Source: Moringa oleifera
Lineage: Eukaryota > Streptophyta > Magnoliopsida > Brassicales > Moringaceae
Assembly: GCA_021397835.1 (NCBI GenBank)
Contig: JAJFZO010000889.1
Location: 1,240,001-1,304,000, forward strand
Direction of reading: 5' to 3'
DNA length: 64,000 nt
Under the pieces are notes generated by a model that saw only the letters and a list, made by a program, of their open reading frames with translations, did no database searches and was not told the origin of the DNA. Shown piece by piece: positions 38,324 through 49,758 of this stretch (positions are counted from its first letter, which is position 1; every line of letters starts with the position of its first letter). The translations under genes and the position numbers were made by a program.

Positions 38324-38655
38324 CTAGGGTAGAGAATTGGTGTAGATGTAGTCCTCATTCTCATAGACACTCTTTTCTTCTGACCCACCATTCCCTTGTT
38401 TGCACTCAACACTCTCCTTCACACACTCATCAGCTCCTCCCTACATTGATTCACGATATCACTAACATGTCATTTAATTTCTTGGCAAATCAGACACAGA
38501 GAGACAATCAGAGGGAGAGAGAAGCTTACCATGTTGACAGGATTCCCATTATTACCCAGCACAACTTCATCGGTATGGAGCTTCCCATGAACAACAAGAA
38601 CCATATGGAAGCAGAAGACAAGGGACACAAAGAAAAAGAGACTTGGAGTTCTCAT
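38324..38655 (-). CDS. PSK: Phytosulfokine-type secreted peptide precursor (YIYTN variant)
   Basis: Two exons (38530-38655 and 38324-38440) joined in phase 0 across an 89-base GT-AG intron give 80 residues, within the size range of PSK precursors. Residues 1-24 form a hydrophobic signal peptide (FFFVSLVFCFHMVLVVHG). The rest is short, acidic and secreted-type, with a two-cysteine segment (CVKESVEC) and the C-terminal end ENEDYIYTNSLP. PSK is a tyrosine-sulfated pentapeptide, normally YIYTQ, cut from such precursors. Family precursors carry the same Asp just before the pentapeptide (needed by tyrosylprotein sulfotransferase), paired cysteines upstream and a short tail. Here the fifth residue is Asn (codons at 38336-38350). 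YIYTN has been described as PSK-delta in legumes. The canonical LxRRTLxAH stretch before the peptide is absent, so this is a divergent member. It probably signals through PSKR-type LRR receptors in growth. Confidence 0.75.
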
Positions 38656-41600
38656 TGTACTTGGTCTGGAAAAGGATGTAATGTGCGAAGAAGCAATGAA
38701 GAAGATGTTATGATCGTTATAAAAATAAAAGGACAGCACCCATGAGATCTAAAAACTAACTACTTCAATAATGTAACAGTAATAATCTAATCTTTACATG
38801 GGTTGATGAGTCGAGCTAATTCTTTTGACTTGTCTCCTGATTCCTCAGCACCAAGCTCGACCTTCAAGGCAATGGGCTGGCTATTTTGGTCTCTTCTCCA
38901 CTAAAATATACCAAACAGAAGAGGAGAATGGGACACTGAGAGAGAGAAAGAGAGGGAGACAAGAGAGTTTTTGTAGTGTCTGGTGTCCGAGATTCTTCAA
39001 GTTAATTCTGAGTTAATGGTTTCTTGTGTTCTCTCATGTGTCCCTATCTGGCTACTTAGTTAACTGCCACCACTAGCATTTGTTGGTCCAAATCTTACCA
39101 TTCTATCAGATACATTAGAGATATAATGATGGATGATATTTTCAAGAAATGGTTATTCTTAGAACATGCATTAAAATCAAAATCTGAATTACGCAGTTAA
39201 TATGGGCTGCTAAGTCAAGGCTTCAGTCCAGCTGGAGGAAGTGAAGAATAAGAAAGACAGATAGACAAGACCAAACACTTGGAAGACTTCCAAGTCAAGC
39301 CTCACATTCACATTCACAAACACCTCAACTGCCTTTACATTCAATTGGGTAAGTCAATCTTGCAAGCTGTTATCCAAAGACAATAAGCAAAGTCCACTAG
39401 AAGCCAACATTCTTCACATTTTCTTCTTCACCAAAAGATAAGCTATCAATATTGCTAAACTATCAAATGATTTTCCAAAGATCTTTAAGATCGGAAATTT
39501 AATTTCTCAAGTTGAATCCTAAATTTCAAAGATTACGGTTTTGAGTGTTTGTTTTAGTTGAGGGATGGGCTGCGGCCATGGAACAAAGCTATGTAAGCTT
39601 TGAAAGGAAAGTGAAATTAATGATGCTAGGTGTCCAAAAATGGTAAGAAGGAACGTCAATTAAGTGCAGCCCAGCCTAGCATTCCATTGTTTGGTTCGAT
39701 GGGTGGCTGCTTCTTGCAATATAAACTATTTATTTTCCTTTTAAAGAGAAACTATTTAGATTTAGAACCAACAAGAAGAAATCCATAATTTTTAAATCTT
39801 ATACATATTAATTCAAAATTATTTCATTCATAATTTTTAAATCTTTTATTAATTCAATATTACTTGGTCTACTAGCATCTAAAATTTCTTATATTTTTAT
39901 AAACAAGTACGGATCAAATTAGTGTATTGTCGTTTGATCCAGAGGAGGGGAAGACTTAAAATGGGGTAAAAAGGTAAAACAACATGATGAAAAGAATCAA
40001 TAAAAGGACAGTTCGTGGTCACCCACTATTTGACCTTGTCGTTGACCAATATCTCTGCACCAAATCATGCCCCTCCAATCACACCATTTGCTCCCTTTCG
40101 CTTTCCACCCATTTCTCTCTCAAATCCTTTTTTCCCCAATAATATATATAAGTAATTTAATTTAATATTGAGATAAAAGTATACTTTCTATTATCAAATA
40201 TATTATAATATTAAAAATAATAAATTGAAAACTAATTCATTAATTTAATTTAAATTTAAATTTAAATTTAGATTATTCTTGAAAATTTTAAAATATTTTA
40301 TTTATCAAAATATTTCAAAATAATTTAAATAAAATTTATACTTTACTTTAACTATATCTACTTAAATTTAAATATTTTTTATTTTCAAATTTATTTTATG
40401 TAATTTTTTAAAATTTTATATCTTATAAAACACAAAAAGTTTTCAATTTGTAAAAATTTTAAATTAAAATTTACTATATAACATCATAATTTGAATATTT
40501 TTAATTTTTAATTTTTTAATATAATATAATTTAATTTAGTTCAAATTGTTTAATAAATATTCCGTTTGTTATTTTTTAAACTCGAGGCTTATTTAATAAT
40601 ACAAGACAAATATACTTTTAATATTACAAGAAGGTCAAAAAAAAAAATTCTCTGAAAAAATTTAGATATATTTTTATTTTTTATATTTTTTATTATTTAT
40701 TCTTTCTTCTATCCAATAATTTCTAAAGATCATTGTAAAAAGAATTTCTTTTTCACTATTTTATGTTCTTTTTAAAAATATATTAAAAAGATTTGAAAAA
40801 GATTTATTATTGTTTTATAAATCTTATATAAAAAAGATTATTATGAAATAAATATTTATAAAATATTAAGTATTTTAAATTTACTTCTGAAATGGTTATT
40901 TATAATTCTAAAATGTATATATACATAAAAATATTATATAATGCATATTAATTTTTATCCAAATTTGTCATTGATATGCAAATATTGATGTATTAATTAC
41001 ATCACACATTGTTAGTAAAATCTGATTCTTTACAGTAATTGACAGTTCACTGCAGATGAGTGTTGACGCAGCCTAGTTAACGCCGTTTAAACTCACCTGA
41101 AAGGAGCTACGATCCAGTACACGACACCCACCCTTGGATAGGGAAAGTAAAAGGACCAACATTTGATTGGAAGCAGGAGAAGCGGTGGATGTGACCGCTT
41201 ACAAGAATAGTAAGTGGATCTTATTATAATGTTGGTTGCCAAACATGCAGGACAATCTGTTATTATTTTTACCAAAGGTGGGTGACCTATTTCTTTCAAT
41301 TTGAAAGTTACCATACCATTCCATCTTAATTTTCTTTTTTTTTAAAAAAATAAATTAACAAAATCATTTTTTTATAAAATCTTACCACATAAAGTCTTTA
41401 ATATATTTCCAATTCGAGCTAACAAAATCAGATCTAAAAGATCTGAAACGAAAGAATTATAAAATATTTTTAAAAATATTATTAAAAAATAAAGATATTA
41501 GTTTCTTTCATTGAATTTGAGCACACCGTTAAATTTGAAATGTTGTTGGTTAAAAGTCACGCTTTTAAAAAACAAAAATTAGATAATTTTGAACTCAAAT

Positions 41601-42046
41601 TTGTAATTGAATCACATAAATTTTAATTAATAATTTTGACTTAGATGTTTATAAAATAAAAAATTGATTTATATGTCACATTTAAATTTTTAATTAAATT
41701 AAGAAAATGAATGTTTAAATAAAACCTTTTTGTTTTTTAAATAAAAAAATATATTTTTAAATAGTAAAAAAAATTAGAAATAGGGTGAAAGTGTATTAGA
41801 TTAGATCACACTATCGATGGAGTCATACAAGCAGCGTGCAACCTAACCAAAGGGGAGATTTGAATGAAACATTAGAGAGGGACCCCTTTGGTTATCCGCC
41901 ACGTGTAGACCTGTGATAGCTGTATTTTACCAACAAAAATTCCTCCTTCCCTGTATTGGATATGCAGACAAAACTGGCCAAAGAGAAACCAGTTAACGGC
42001 GTTAAGAAGCCGTTGACAGGCATGTGAGCAGCAGTGGAAGCTTGTG
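38656..42046. other. Spacer upstream of both the PSK-type gene and the LRR-RLK
   Basis: The first few hundred bases should hold the leader and promoter of the minus-strand PSK-type gene: a TATA-like TATATTTTA lies on the minus strand near 38903-38911 and a GA-rich tract at 38936-38968. From 39.7 to 41.8 kb the DNA is mostly very AT-rich. A less AT-rich island at about 41045-41330 has no recognisable coding content. Confidence 0.45.
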
Positions 42047-42152
42047 GAGAGAGGAAGAGAGAGAAGTAATTGACAAGCAGCAATGCAGACAGAGAGAGGG
42101 AGAGAGGAAGAGAGAGAAGTAATTGACAAGCAGCAATGCAGACAGAGAGAGG
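42047..42152. repeat. Perfect 53-base tandem duplication upstream of the LRR-RLK
   Basis: Two abutting units (42047-42099 and 42100-42152), each containing AGTAATTGACAAGCAGCAAT followed by GA-rich sequence, appear identical. They lie 350-450 bases before the LRR-RLK start codon, in its promoter or leader. Complete identity suggests recent origin or, less likely, an assembly artefact. Confidence 0.85.
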
Positions 42153-42288
42153 GAGAGAGGATTGTCCTTTACAGACTGTAGTTACTCAGCTACACCAAAC
42201 AACACTGCACACCTGACCAAAACCGCCATTTTTAACGGATTTTCCTTTCTTAACTTATTCTTTCTCTCTCTTTTTTTCCTAATATCAG

Positions 42289-42298
42289 AAAACCCTAA
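42289..42298 (+). promoter_or_regulatory. Telo-box in the pyrimidine-rich LRR-RLK leader
   Basis: AAAACCCTAA lies within a long CT-rich stretch (42255-42450) typical of a plant core promoter and leader. A three-codon upstream frame (ATG AAT CAC TAG) follows at 42458-42469, 34 bases before the main ATG. Confidence 0.4.
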
Positions 42299-42503
42299 CC
42301 ATCTCTCTGTCTCTCTCTTACTTTCTCTCTCTGTCTTTCCTCATTCTCCCTCTAACCCCCACCCTCCCGTCCCTCTCTTCCACTCCAACTTCCAGATTTT
42401 AGGGTTTCGCTTATAATCCTTAGCTCTCATCTCTTCTCTCTCTGTTTGTCTTGATCAATGAATCACTAGGCTACCTTTTTTCTTGAACACATTTTAACAC
42501 TAA

Positions 42504-45500
42504 ATGACTCTTACTCTCTCCACTTTCTCTCTTTACTTTTTCTCTTTAGTTCTCCTGGTCTCCTCCGTCTCCGAATCGGAGCTCCGATCTCTACTTGAGT
42601 TCAAGAAGGGCATCCAAGATGACGCCGCCAACAAGCTATTGTCATGGAACCTGTCTATCGTGCCCAATGACAAGTCTTGCCCCGACTCATGGACTGGCAT
42701 CTCCTGCGACCCGGACTCCGGTTCCATCACCGCCATCAACCTCGACCGCCTTGGTCTTACCGGTGAGCTCAAGTTCAGCACCCTTCTCGGCCTCAAGTCC
42801 CTCCGCAACCTCTCCCTGTCGGGAAATGACTTCATGGGTCGTCTTGTGCCCGCATTGGGCTCCATGACCACGCTGCAGCATTTGGATCTGTCCAACAACC
42901 GGTTTTACGGGCCGATCCCGGGTCGGATCGCTGACCTGTGGGGCTTGAATTATCTCAATTTGTCTATCAATCAGTTCAAAGGCGGGTTCCCAGATGGGTT
43001 TCGAAATCTGCAGCAGTTGAGAGCGTTGGATTTGCATGCAAATGAGTTATGGGGCGATGTTGGTGAGATTTTGAGTGAATTGAGGAATGTGGAGTTCGTT
43101 GACTTGAGTGACAATCTGTTTTCAGGGGGTTTGTCCATTGGCTTGGAAAATATCTCAAACATTGCTAACACTGTTCGTCATGTAAATTTGAGACACAATG
43201 CACTGAATGGTCCCTTTTTCAAGGGAGATACAGTTGGGTTGTTTAGGAACCTAGAGGTCCTGGATTTGGGTGACAATCAGATCAGCGGGGAACTGCCTAC
43301 TTTTGGGTCATTGCCTAATTTGCGGGTTTTGAGGCTCGGAAATAATCAGTTGTATGGGTCTGTGCCACAGGAATTGTTGGGTAGTTCAATTCCTCTGCAG
43401 GATTTAGATCTCAGTGGCAATGGATTTACAGGTGAATGAATTTTAGTCTCCTTGATCAGGCCACCCCTCCCCTTTTGGCTGATGGAGGTTTTTCTATTTT
43501 TCCTTACATGAACTATTACTTATAGGCATATGTATGGTCAATGAGTATATAATGGTGACTAGAAACTTCTGACACAAATTCTATGTGCATGTGTCTCTAT
43601 CATACTTCTTCGCGATATGCTACAGGCATAACTGTTGAAATTACCGGATAATTATCTAAGATTTGCTGGGAAAATGACATGAGATTTTGATTCCACAAGT
43701 CTTCCTAATTTTAGGTCTTTTAGATATTATCTCTGAAGTCAATTCGTGGTGCTGATTGTGATCCAGTAATCACACTGACTGAGAGGTAGGGGCAAAGCAC
43801 CGTCCTCTTCTCAGTTTAGATATAAAACTGTAATGCTAGGTGTATGTGTAACTAAATATTTAGTCCGTAAACTTGTAATGACGTGTTGGAAAATGTTAAA
43901 ATGCAGCTTCATTGTTCTGTTGATATTCACCTGAAATTGTTATTATTTTTTTAAAAAAAATTATCTCTGGTGAGACTCATTTTGAGTATAATTTACTGTT
44001 TTTTTAAATGCATTTTATAAAACAAATGGGTGTGTTTAACTTAAGAAAACTGTGGCAAACTAATATGGTATTTTTATGCAATAGATTGGAATTTCGAAGG
44101 TATTAGCAATGAAGTTCGTGGAAGATAGCAGCATAGATCTGTGATAAATTTTTTAAGTGCCTATTACGTCAGTCCTTAGTTTGATGTTAGCAGCTAAGCA
44201 TTCAGATGAATATTGAGTGTTGTAAAATGCATTAAAGAATTGGAGCTCACAGTTTCTGTGTATGAAAATTCAAGAAGATACTATATAAAATTAATTGACA
44301 TATAACGGAAGGATGTCTAGATCCTTTCAATGTGCATAATGCTTGGTGCATGCTAACGGGATATAGTAAATCTAGGAAGCTTATCTGCATACAATGGAGG
44401 TGGTTTGTGAGAAATTCTGTTGGTGAGAAAGTGCTTATAGCAACAACCATATTACTTTCTTATGAATTCTTGAATTCTTGAAGTATCCATCAGCTTCCTG
44501 ATGTTAAACTACTCTTCAATTTCTTGTTAAATTGGAAAGGACAACTCATTATGTCAACATTTGGTTTCTTTTTTTTTTTTAGTGCAAGGCTGTCATTAGC
44601 TGGGTATTGCATATAACTGCAATTGAAGTAGTTATGAACTGGAATTATATTGATCATGATACTTGTTTGTTGTATGTACTGAATTGATGAGAAGATACAC
44701 TCCTCAGCCAAGGAAATAGTGGATGGAGGGGCATTGTTGAATATCAAATTGAACAGTTTCGTGTTCTGTAATGCTTGGATTCAAACTTCTGTAATGCGGG
44801 TTAAATGTACTGAATTTAGATCCACTCTTAAATGATCCTTGACCTAATGTATATATTTATGGTGACAATTTTCTAGTCCAGAAGTGCTTTCTTTAAAATT
44901 CTTTATCTACAAGGTACGCTTTAGGCATTTTCTTGATGATCTAATATGCTTCTAAACAAAATAAAACAAATTAACTAATCTCAGTTGTTTGTCATCCTCC
45001 TCATGACAAATGTAATAACTGCTTATTTTATCTTATTTTATAAATTTGAATACCTGTGTTTGATATTATCCACTTTTACCCTATAAACTCATTTGCGTGG
45101 AATAAGCCTTCACTTTCCAGTTAGTTGGAAGCATTGGTTATCATATGCTTTTATAATTCTGTACAAACTCTATGCTTTGTCTGAAGTATCTAATATTTTC
45201 ATTTCATATGCATACAGGTTCAATCCATGAAATTAACTCCACAACTTTGACTATTTTGAACCTTTCCTCAAACGGTCTCTCAGGCACTTTACCTTCTACC
45301 TTGAAAAGATGTACTCTGGTTGATATGAGCAAAAATTTGTTCTCAGGGGACGTATCCATTTTGCAGAATTGGGATTCTACCATGGAGTTTATTGATTTGA
45401 GTTCAAACAAGTTGTCCGGAAGCATCCCGAATATGATTTCCAAGTTTGAGAGATTAATTACACTTAATCTTAGGAATAATTCCCTGTCTGGTATTTTGCC

Positions 45501-48500
45501 TTCTTTGTTGGAGACCTCTCAGTCTCCAAAATTGTCGGTAATTGATCTCAGTTCGAATCAGCTAAGTGGGTCCATTCCTGGTAGTTTCTTCACTTCAATC
45601 ACGTTGTCAAGCCTGAACCTTTCAAGAAATCATTTTACAGGGGAAATTCCTCTTCAAAGTTCACATGTGAGTGAATTATTGGTGTTACCTTCTTATCCTC
45701 AAATAGAGTCACTCGATCTCTCTGGTAATTCCTTGATAGGTGTCTTGCCTTCAGAAATAGGGAACATGGAGAGGCTTAGGTTGCTAAATCTTGCGAATAA
45801 TGGGTTGTCGGGACAGCTACCAACTGAATTGAAAAAACTCAATGGCTTAGAGTATCTTGATTTATCAAACAACTCATTTGAGGGTAAAATCCCAGATGAG
45901 CTCCCATCAAGCCTACAGTCATTTAATGTGTCCTATAATGATCTGTCAGGCGATGTTCCTGAAAACTTGAGAAGCTTCCCTAGATCGTCGTTCTATCCTG
46001 GTAATGCCTTACTAAGACTCCCAAATGGTATGCAGGCACCGAATTCTTTTGAAGGGCAGATTCCTGGTCAAGGAAAACATCATAGTTCGAGGAGTAGCAT
46101 TAAGATAGCAATAATTGTTGCCACAGTTGGAGCTGTTGCAATGATTGCTTTTGTTTTACTGGCCTATCATCGGGCACAACTTAAAGAATTTCATGGGAGA
46201 AGTGGATTTACTGGCCAAGATACAGGAAGAGATGTGAAGGTTGGACGACCTTCAGGGCCTTCGCTTTTCAAATTCCACTCAAATATTCAGCGCCCTCCAA
46301 CTTCTCTGAGTTTTTCAAATGATCACTTGCTGACTTCAAATTCAAGGTCATTATCTGGGCAGACGGAGTTTGCTACTGAGATTGTTGAGCATGGTTTACC
46401 TGAGGGAGCGATAGCCAGTTCAGCATCTGCAAATCCTAATTTACTAGATAATTATCCAGCAACATCTGGAATGAAGTCCTCGCCAGGCTCTCCATTATCA
46501 TCCTCACCCCGTTTTGCTGAGGCATGTGAGCAGCCTGTGATGTTGGATGTCTACTCACCGGATCGGTTGGCAGGAGAACTTTCCTTCTTGGACTCTTCAC
46601 TGGCATTCACTGCTGAGGATTTGTCTAGGGCTCCAGCAGAAGTTCTTGGCAGAAGCAGCCATGGAACTCTATACAAAGCTACCCTAGATAATGGGCATAT
46701 GTTAGCTGTCAAGTGGTTGCGAGTTGGATTGGTCAGACATAAGAAAGAGTTTGCTAAGGAAGTTAAAAAGATTGGTTCCATAAGGCATCCAAATGTTGTT
46801 CCACTACGAGCCTACTACTGGGGACCCAGAGAACAGGAGCGGCTTCTTCTAACAGATTATATCCGGGGAGATAGCTTGGCCTTACATCTTTACGGTGAGG
46901 AGCTCTTCAATCATCTGTTTCTCTTTCCCTATTTCTGTGTCTCTTTTTCATATTTCCCTTATATTTCTCTCTGCAAAATCAACTTATTTCCTGCCAACAT
47001 TCTAAATCATCTTGTTACATTGCGATTGTCCCATCGTTTTTCTTATAAAATGTTAATGTGTTGAAAGATCTGTTATGTTGCTTCTCCTACTTGCTAGATA
47101 TTGCTGTTGTTTGTTATATAGTACATTTTAGGTCTGTGTGGGGCATGTTGACATGCACCAAGAGTGCACATAAACTCATTATACTTAATATGATCGGAGC
47201 TGAAAATTCCTTTTGATGCTGCTGTGCTCCTCCAAGTTGCAATAGTTTGTATTTAGTAAATGTATCTTTATATGCATTCCTGGTATCTTGGAAATGCATG
47301 TTGCTGTGCCATATGCAATGAAAATTTTCTTTCAATGTTCTCCTAGATTTAAAAGCAGCTGATCTGCATTTTGTATTTGTGGATTCGGATGTCAGAAGTT
47401 GCAAAATTTTTTATTTTGGTAGGTATTTTCTGTAATGAGGAATTTTCATGTGGTCAAAAGAAACCCTGCAGTTGCGTGTCCTTTATGATTCCTTCTGAAT
47501 TGGACATGAGGCTGTGAGTCATGTCTTTTTGATACGAGAGCCTCTTAGTTGCTCATCTCTCTGTTATAGCTTTTTCTTGAATGAATCACTTAGTAATAGT
47601 TGCAGAAGGTGGTCATTGTTTTCATTTTACAACTTCGCTGTCCCAAGGTTAGTCTTTACCTGTGCCTTGAGTATCTTGTCTCCAGAATGGAAACCAGGGA
47701 GAGCTTAAGTCATTTACTTAATTTGAACAGTGATACCCATTAATGGGATTCTGGTGTGATGTTCTTGTAGAGCCTGTATTAACACATGGACAGTCACAAT
47801 ATGACAGGATTGCTGCAAGCCAGCATAATTTGTGAATTATGATCGCCTGGAAACTTTTGGTTATCATCTGGTAGCAGCTATTATTACATCTTTGTTTTAA
47901 GCTACTTTTTGTAAGCCTTAGGTAAATCTTCTAATTAAATGGCTGCAATAGGTTTGGCTTCTGTGCCTGCAAATTAAGCCACATCTATTTCAACCATATT
48001 TTGTGAACATAAAATTGGTGTCACTGAAGTGGACTCAGCAAACTGGAAAATCCTTGCATCTCTCATCATACTTTCTCTCTCTGTCCCTCTCTCTCTCTCT
48101 CTCTCTCTCTGTGTCTTGTTTGGGAACTTCTCCTAGTGATTAGGACACAAGTAATATAACTTGAGAGGGCACTTTGCATGGGTATTAAGCTACCATTCAT
48201 TTTAGCTGTGGGTTTCTCTGATACATGAAATTCTGCAAGGATGTTAAGTGATGTTGCTGTCAGTGGTGGAGTATTCTGTCATTGTTTTCTTCGTTTGAGG
48301 TACACTTTAAGGGATCTATCGAGTGGTTAGATTCCTGATAGTAGTGTTCCAATGAGAACTGAGTTTAGATTTGGGCATAGCTTCAACGGTTTTGTACCGA
48401 GGTTTACTAGTCATAGGCTTGAATCTTTTGAGCAAACAGGACAGGGAAGATGATTTGGTTTTCAAGATACCATGTCATTTCAATTTTTATTTTCACATGG

Positions 48501-49164
48501 TTGCACCTCTGTGTGTAGGAGTCTTTTGTCTTAAAATTAGCATTCTATTAATGCTTTTGATTTCTCAATGATGTATACTGATACAGAGACCACTCCTCGG
48601 AGGTACTCCCCATTGTCCTTCAGCCAAAGACTAAAAGTAGCTGTCGATGTTGCTCGATGTCTGTTATTCCTTCACGACAGAGGCCTCCCACACGGAAACC
48701 TAAAGCCTACAAACATACTTCTCGCTGACCCTGATTATGGTGCTCGCCTAACTGATTATGGTCTTCACCGACTGATGACACCAGCTGGCATTGCAGAGCA
48801 GATACTAAATTTGGGAGCACTTGGATATCGTGCTCCAGAACTTGCTACTGCATCTAAACCTGTCCCCTCATTCAAGGCTGATGTGTATGCCTTTGGGGTG
48901 ATCCTGATGGAATTGTTAACCAGAAGAAGTGCTGGTGACATAATATCAGGTCAATCAGGAGCTGTTGACCTAACTGATTGGGTTAGGTTATGTGACCAAG
49001 AAGGTCGGGGAATGGACTGTATTGACAGAGACATTGCAGGTGGAGAAGAACCATCGAAAGCAATGGATGATTTGCTTGCCATATCTCTCAAGTGCATTCT
49101 CCCTGTAAATGAGAGGCCTAACATCAGACATGTTTTTGAGGATCTCAGTTCGATATCAGTTTGA
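42504..49164 (+). CDS. LRR receptor-like (pseudo)kinase, At5g10020 type
   Basis: Three exons (42504-43431, 45218-46894 and 48587-49164; both introns phase 1) give 1060 residues. A signal peptide (about 1-24) precedes an LRR N-cap (SELRSLLEFKKGI) and a cysteine pair (CPDSWTGISC). About twenty leucine-rich repeats follow, typified by LxxLDLSNNxFxGPIP. A single membrane span lies near residues 606-628, followed by a serine-rich juxtamembrane region and a C-terminal kinase domain (about 780-1055). The juxtamembrane motifs DVYSPDRLAGEL and APAEVLGRSSHGTLYKA place it beside Arabidopsis At5g10020 and the guard-cell receptor GHR1. The kinase keeps the VAIK-type lysine (LAVKWLR), but the catalytic HRD is HGN (HGNLKPTN, near 903) and DFG is DYG, so it is probably catalytically weak or dead. 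Ligand unknown. Both introns are about 1.7-1.8 kb. Confidence 0.92.
48087..48110 (+). repeat. CT microsatellite in LRR-RLK intron 2
   Basis: About twelve CT units within a longer pyrimidine-rich stretch from 48071. It is a simple sequence repeat with no assigned role. Confidence 0.9.
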
Positions 49165-49758
49165 GTTTTTGTACATGCGTCTTGGAATTCATTTTTGTTG
49201 TTCCTCGACCCAATCCATGTTTTTCTTTTTCCTTTGTTATTAATTTTTTTCCCTCCTTAATTGGTTTCTAGCCTTCTGATCATGGCTATTCGATGGCTCT
49301 CTCTTTCTGGAAATTTCTTGTAAAGTTACAACTGATCAATTGATTATTCGACAGTGTTTTCAGTTTGATCCTCAATTGAAGATAGATTGCAATTCTTTGT
49401 GTTTCTTGGTGTCTTCAATGTAAAAGGAAAACCATTGTTTATCATAACAATGTGTCCTGAGATGGAGATTTCCAGAGAAAGACCAGACTAGGGGAGCATC
49501 TGAGAAAATTAAGATTGAAAGAATTCATTTTTTTTGTGGTCGAATTATCAATCCATAATCCTGAGGTGATATATTTATTAATATGTACTTTTAGAGAGTA
49601 TATAACTGTTAATTGTCAATAATAAAAGGTAATATACTATGCTACATAATTTTGAAGTAAAAAAAATACTTCATTTACTGGGATGTTTTTTGAAATTTAT
49701 CTCCTTCCGTGAAAGCCCTAAACCCTAGCTTCTCAGGCTCTGCAAATTCTCTTCCCAA
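49165..49758. other. LRR-RLK 3' end and mTERF promoter
   Basis: This is a compact spacer between two genes in the same direction. The last 40 bases contain AAACCCTAG (49720-49728), a telo-box common in promoters of genes for organelle biogenesis and translation, which fits the following mTERF gene. Confidence 0.5.

Noticed and set aside
38299..38745. 148-codon plus-strand frame over the PSK-type gene
   Set aside because: It is antisense to a two-exon gene with signal peptide, clean splice sites and a known peptide motif, and has no homology itself.
42533..43171. Overlapping minus-strand and +2 frames on the LRR-RLK first exon
   Set aside because: They are shadows of a long, clearly homologous coding exon.
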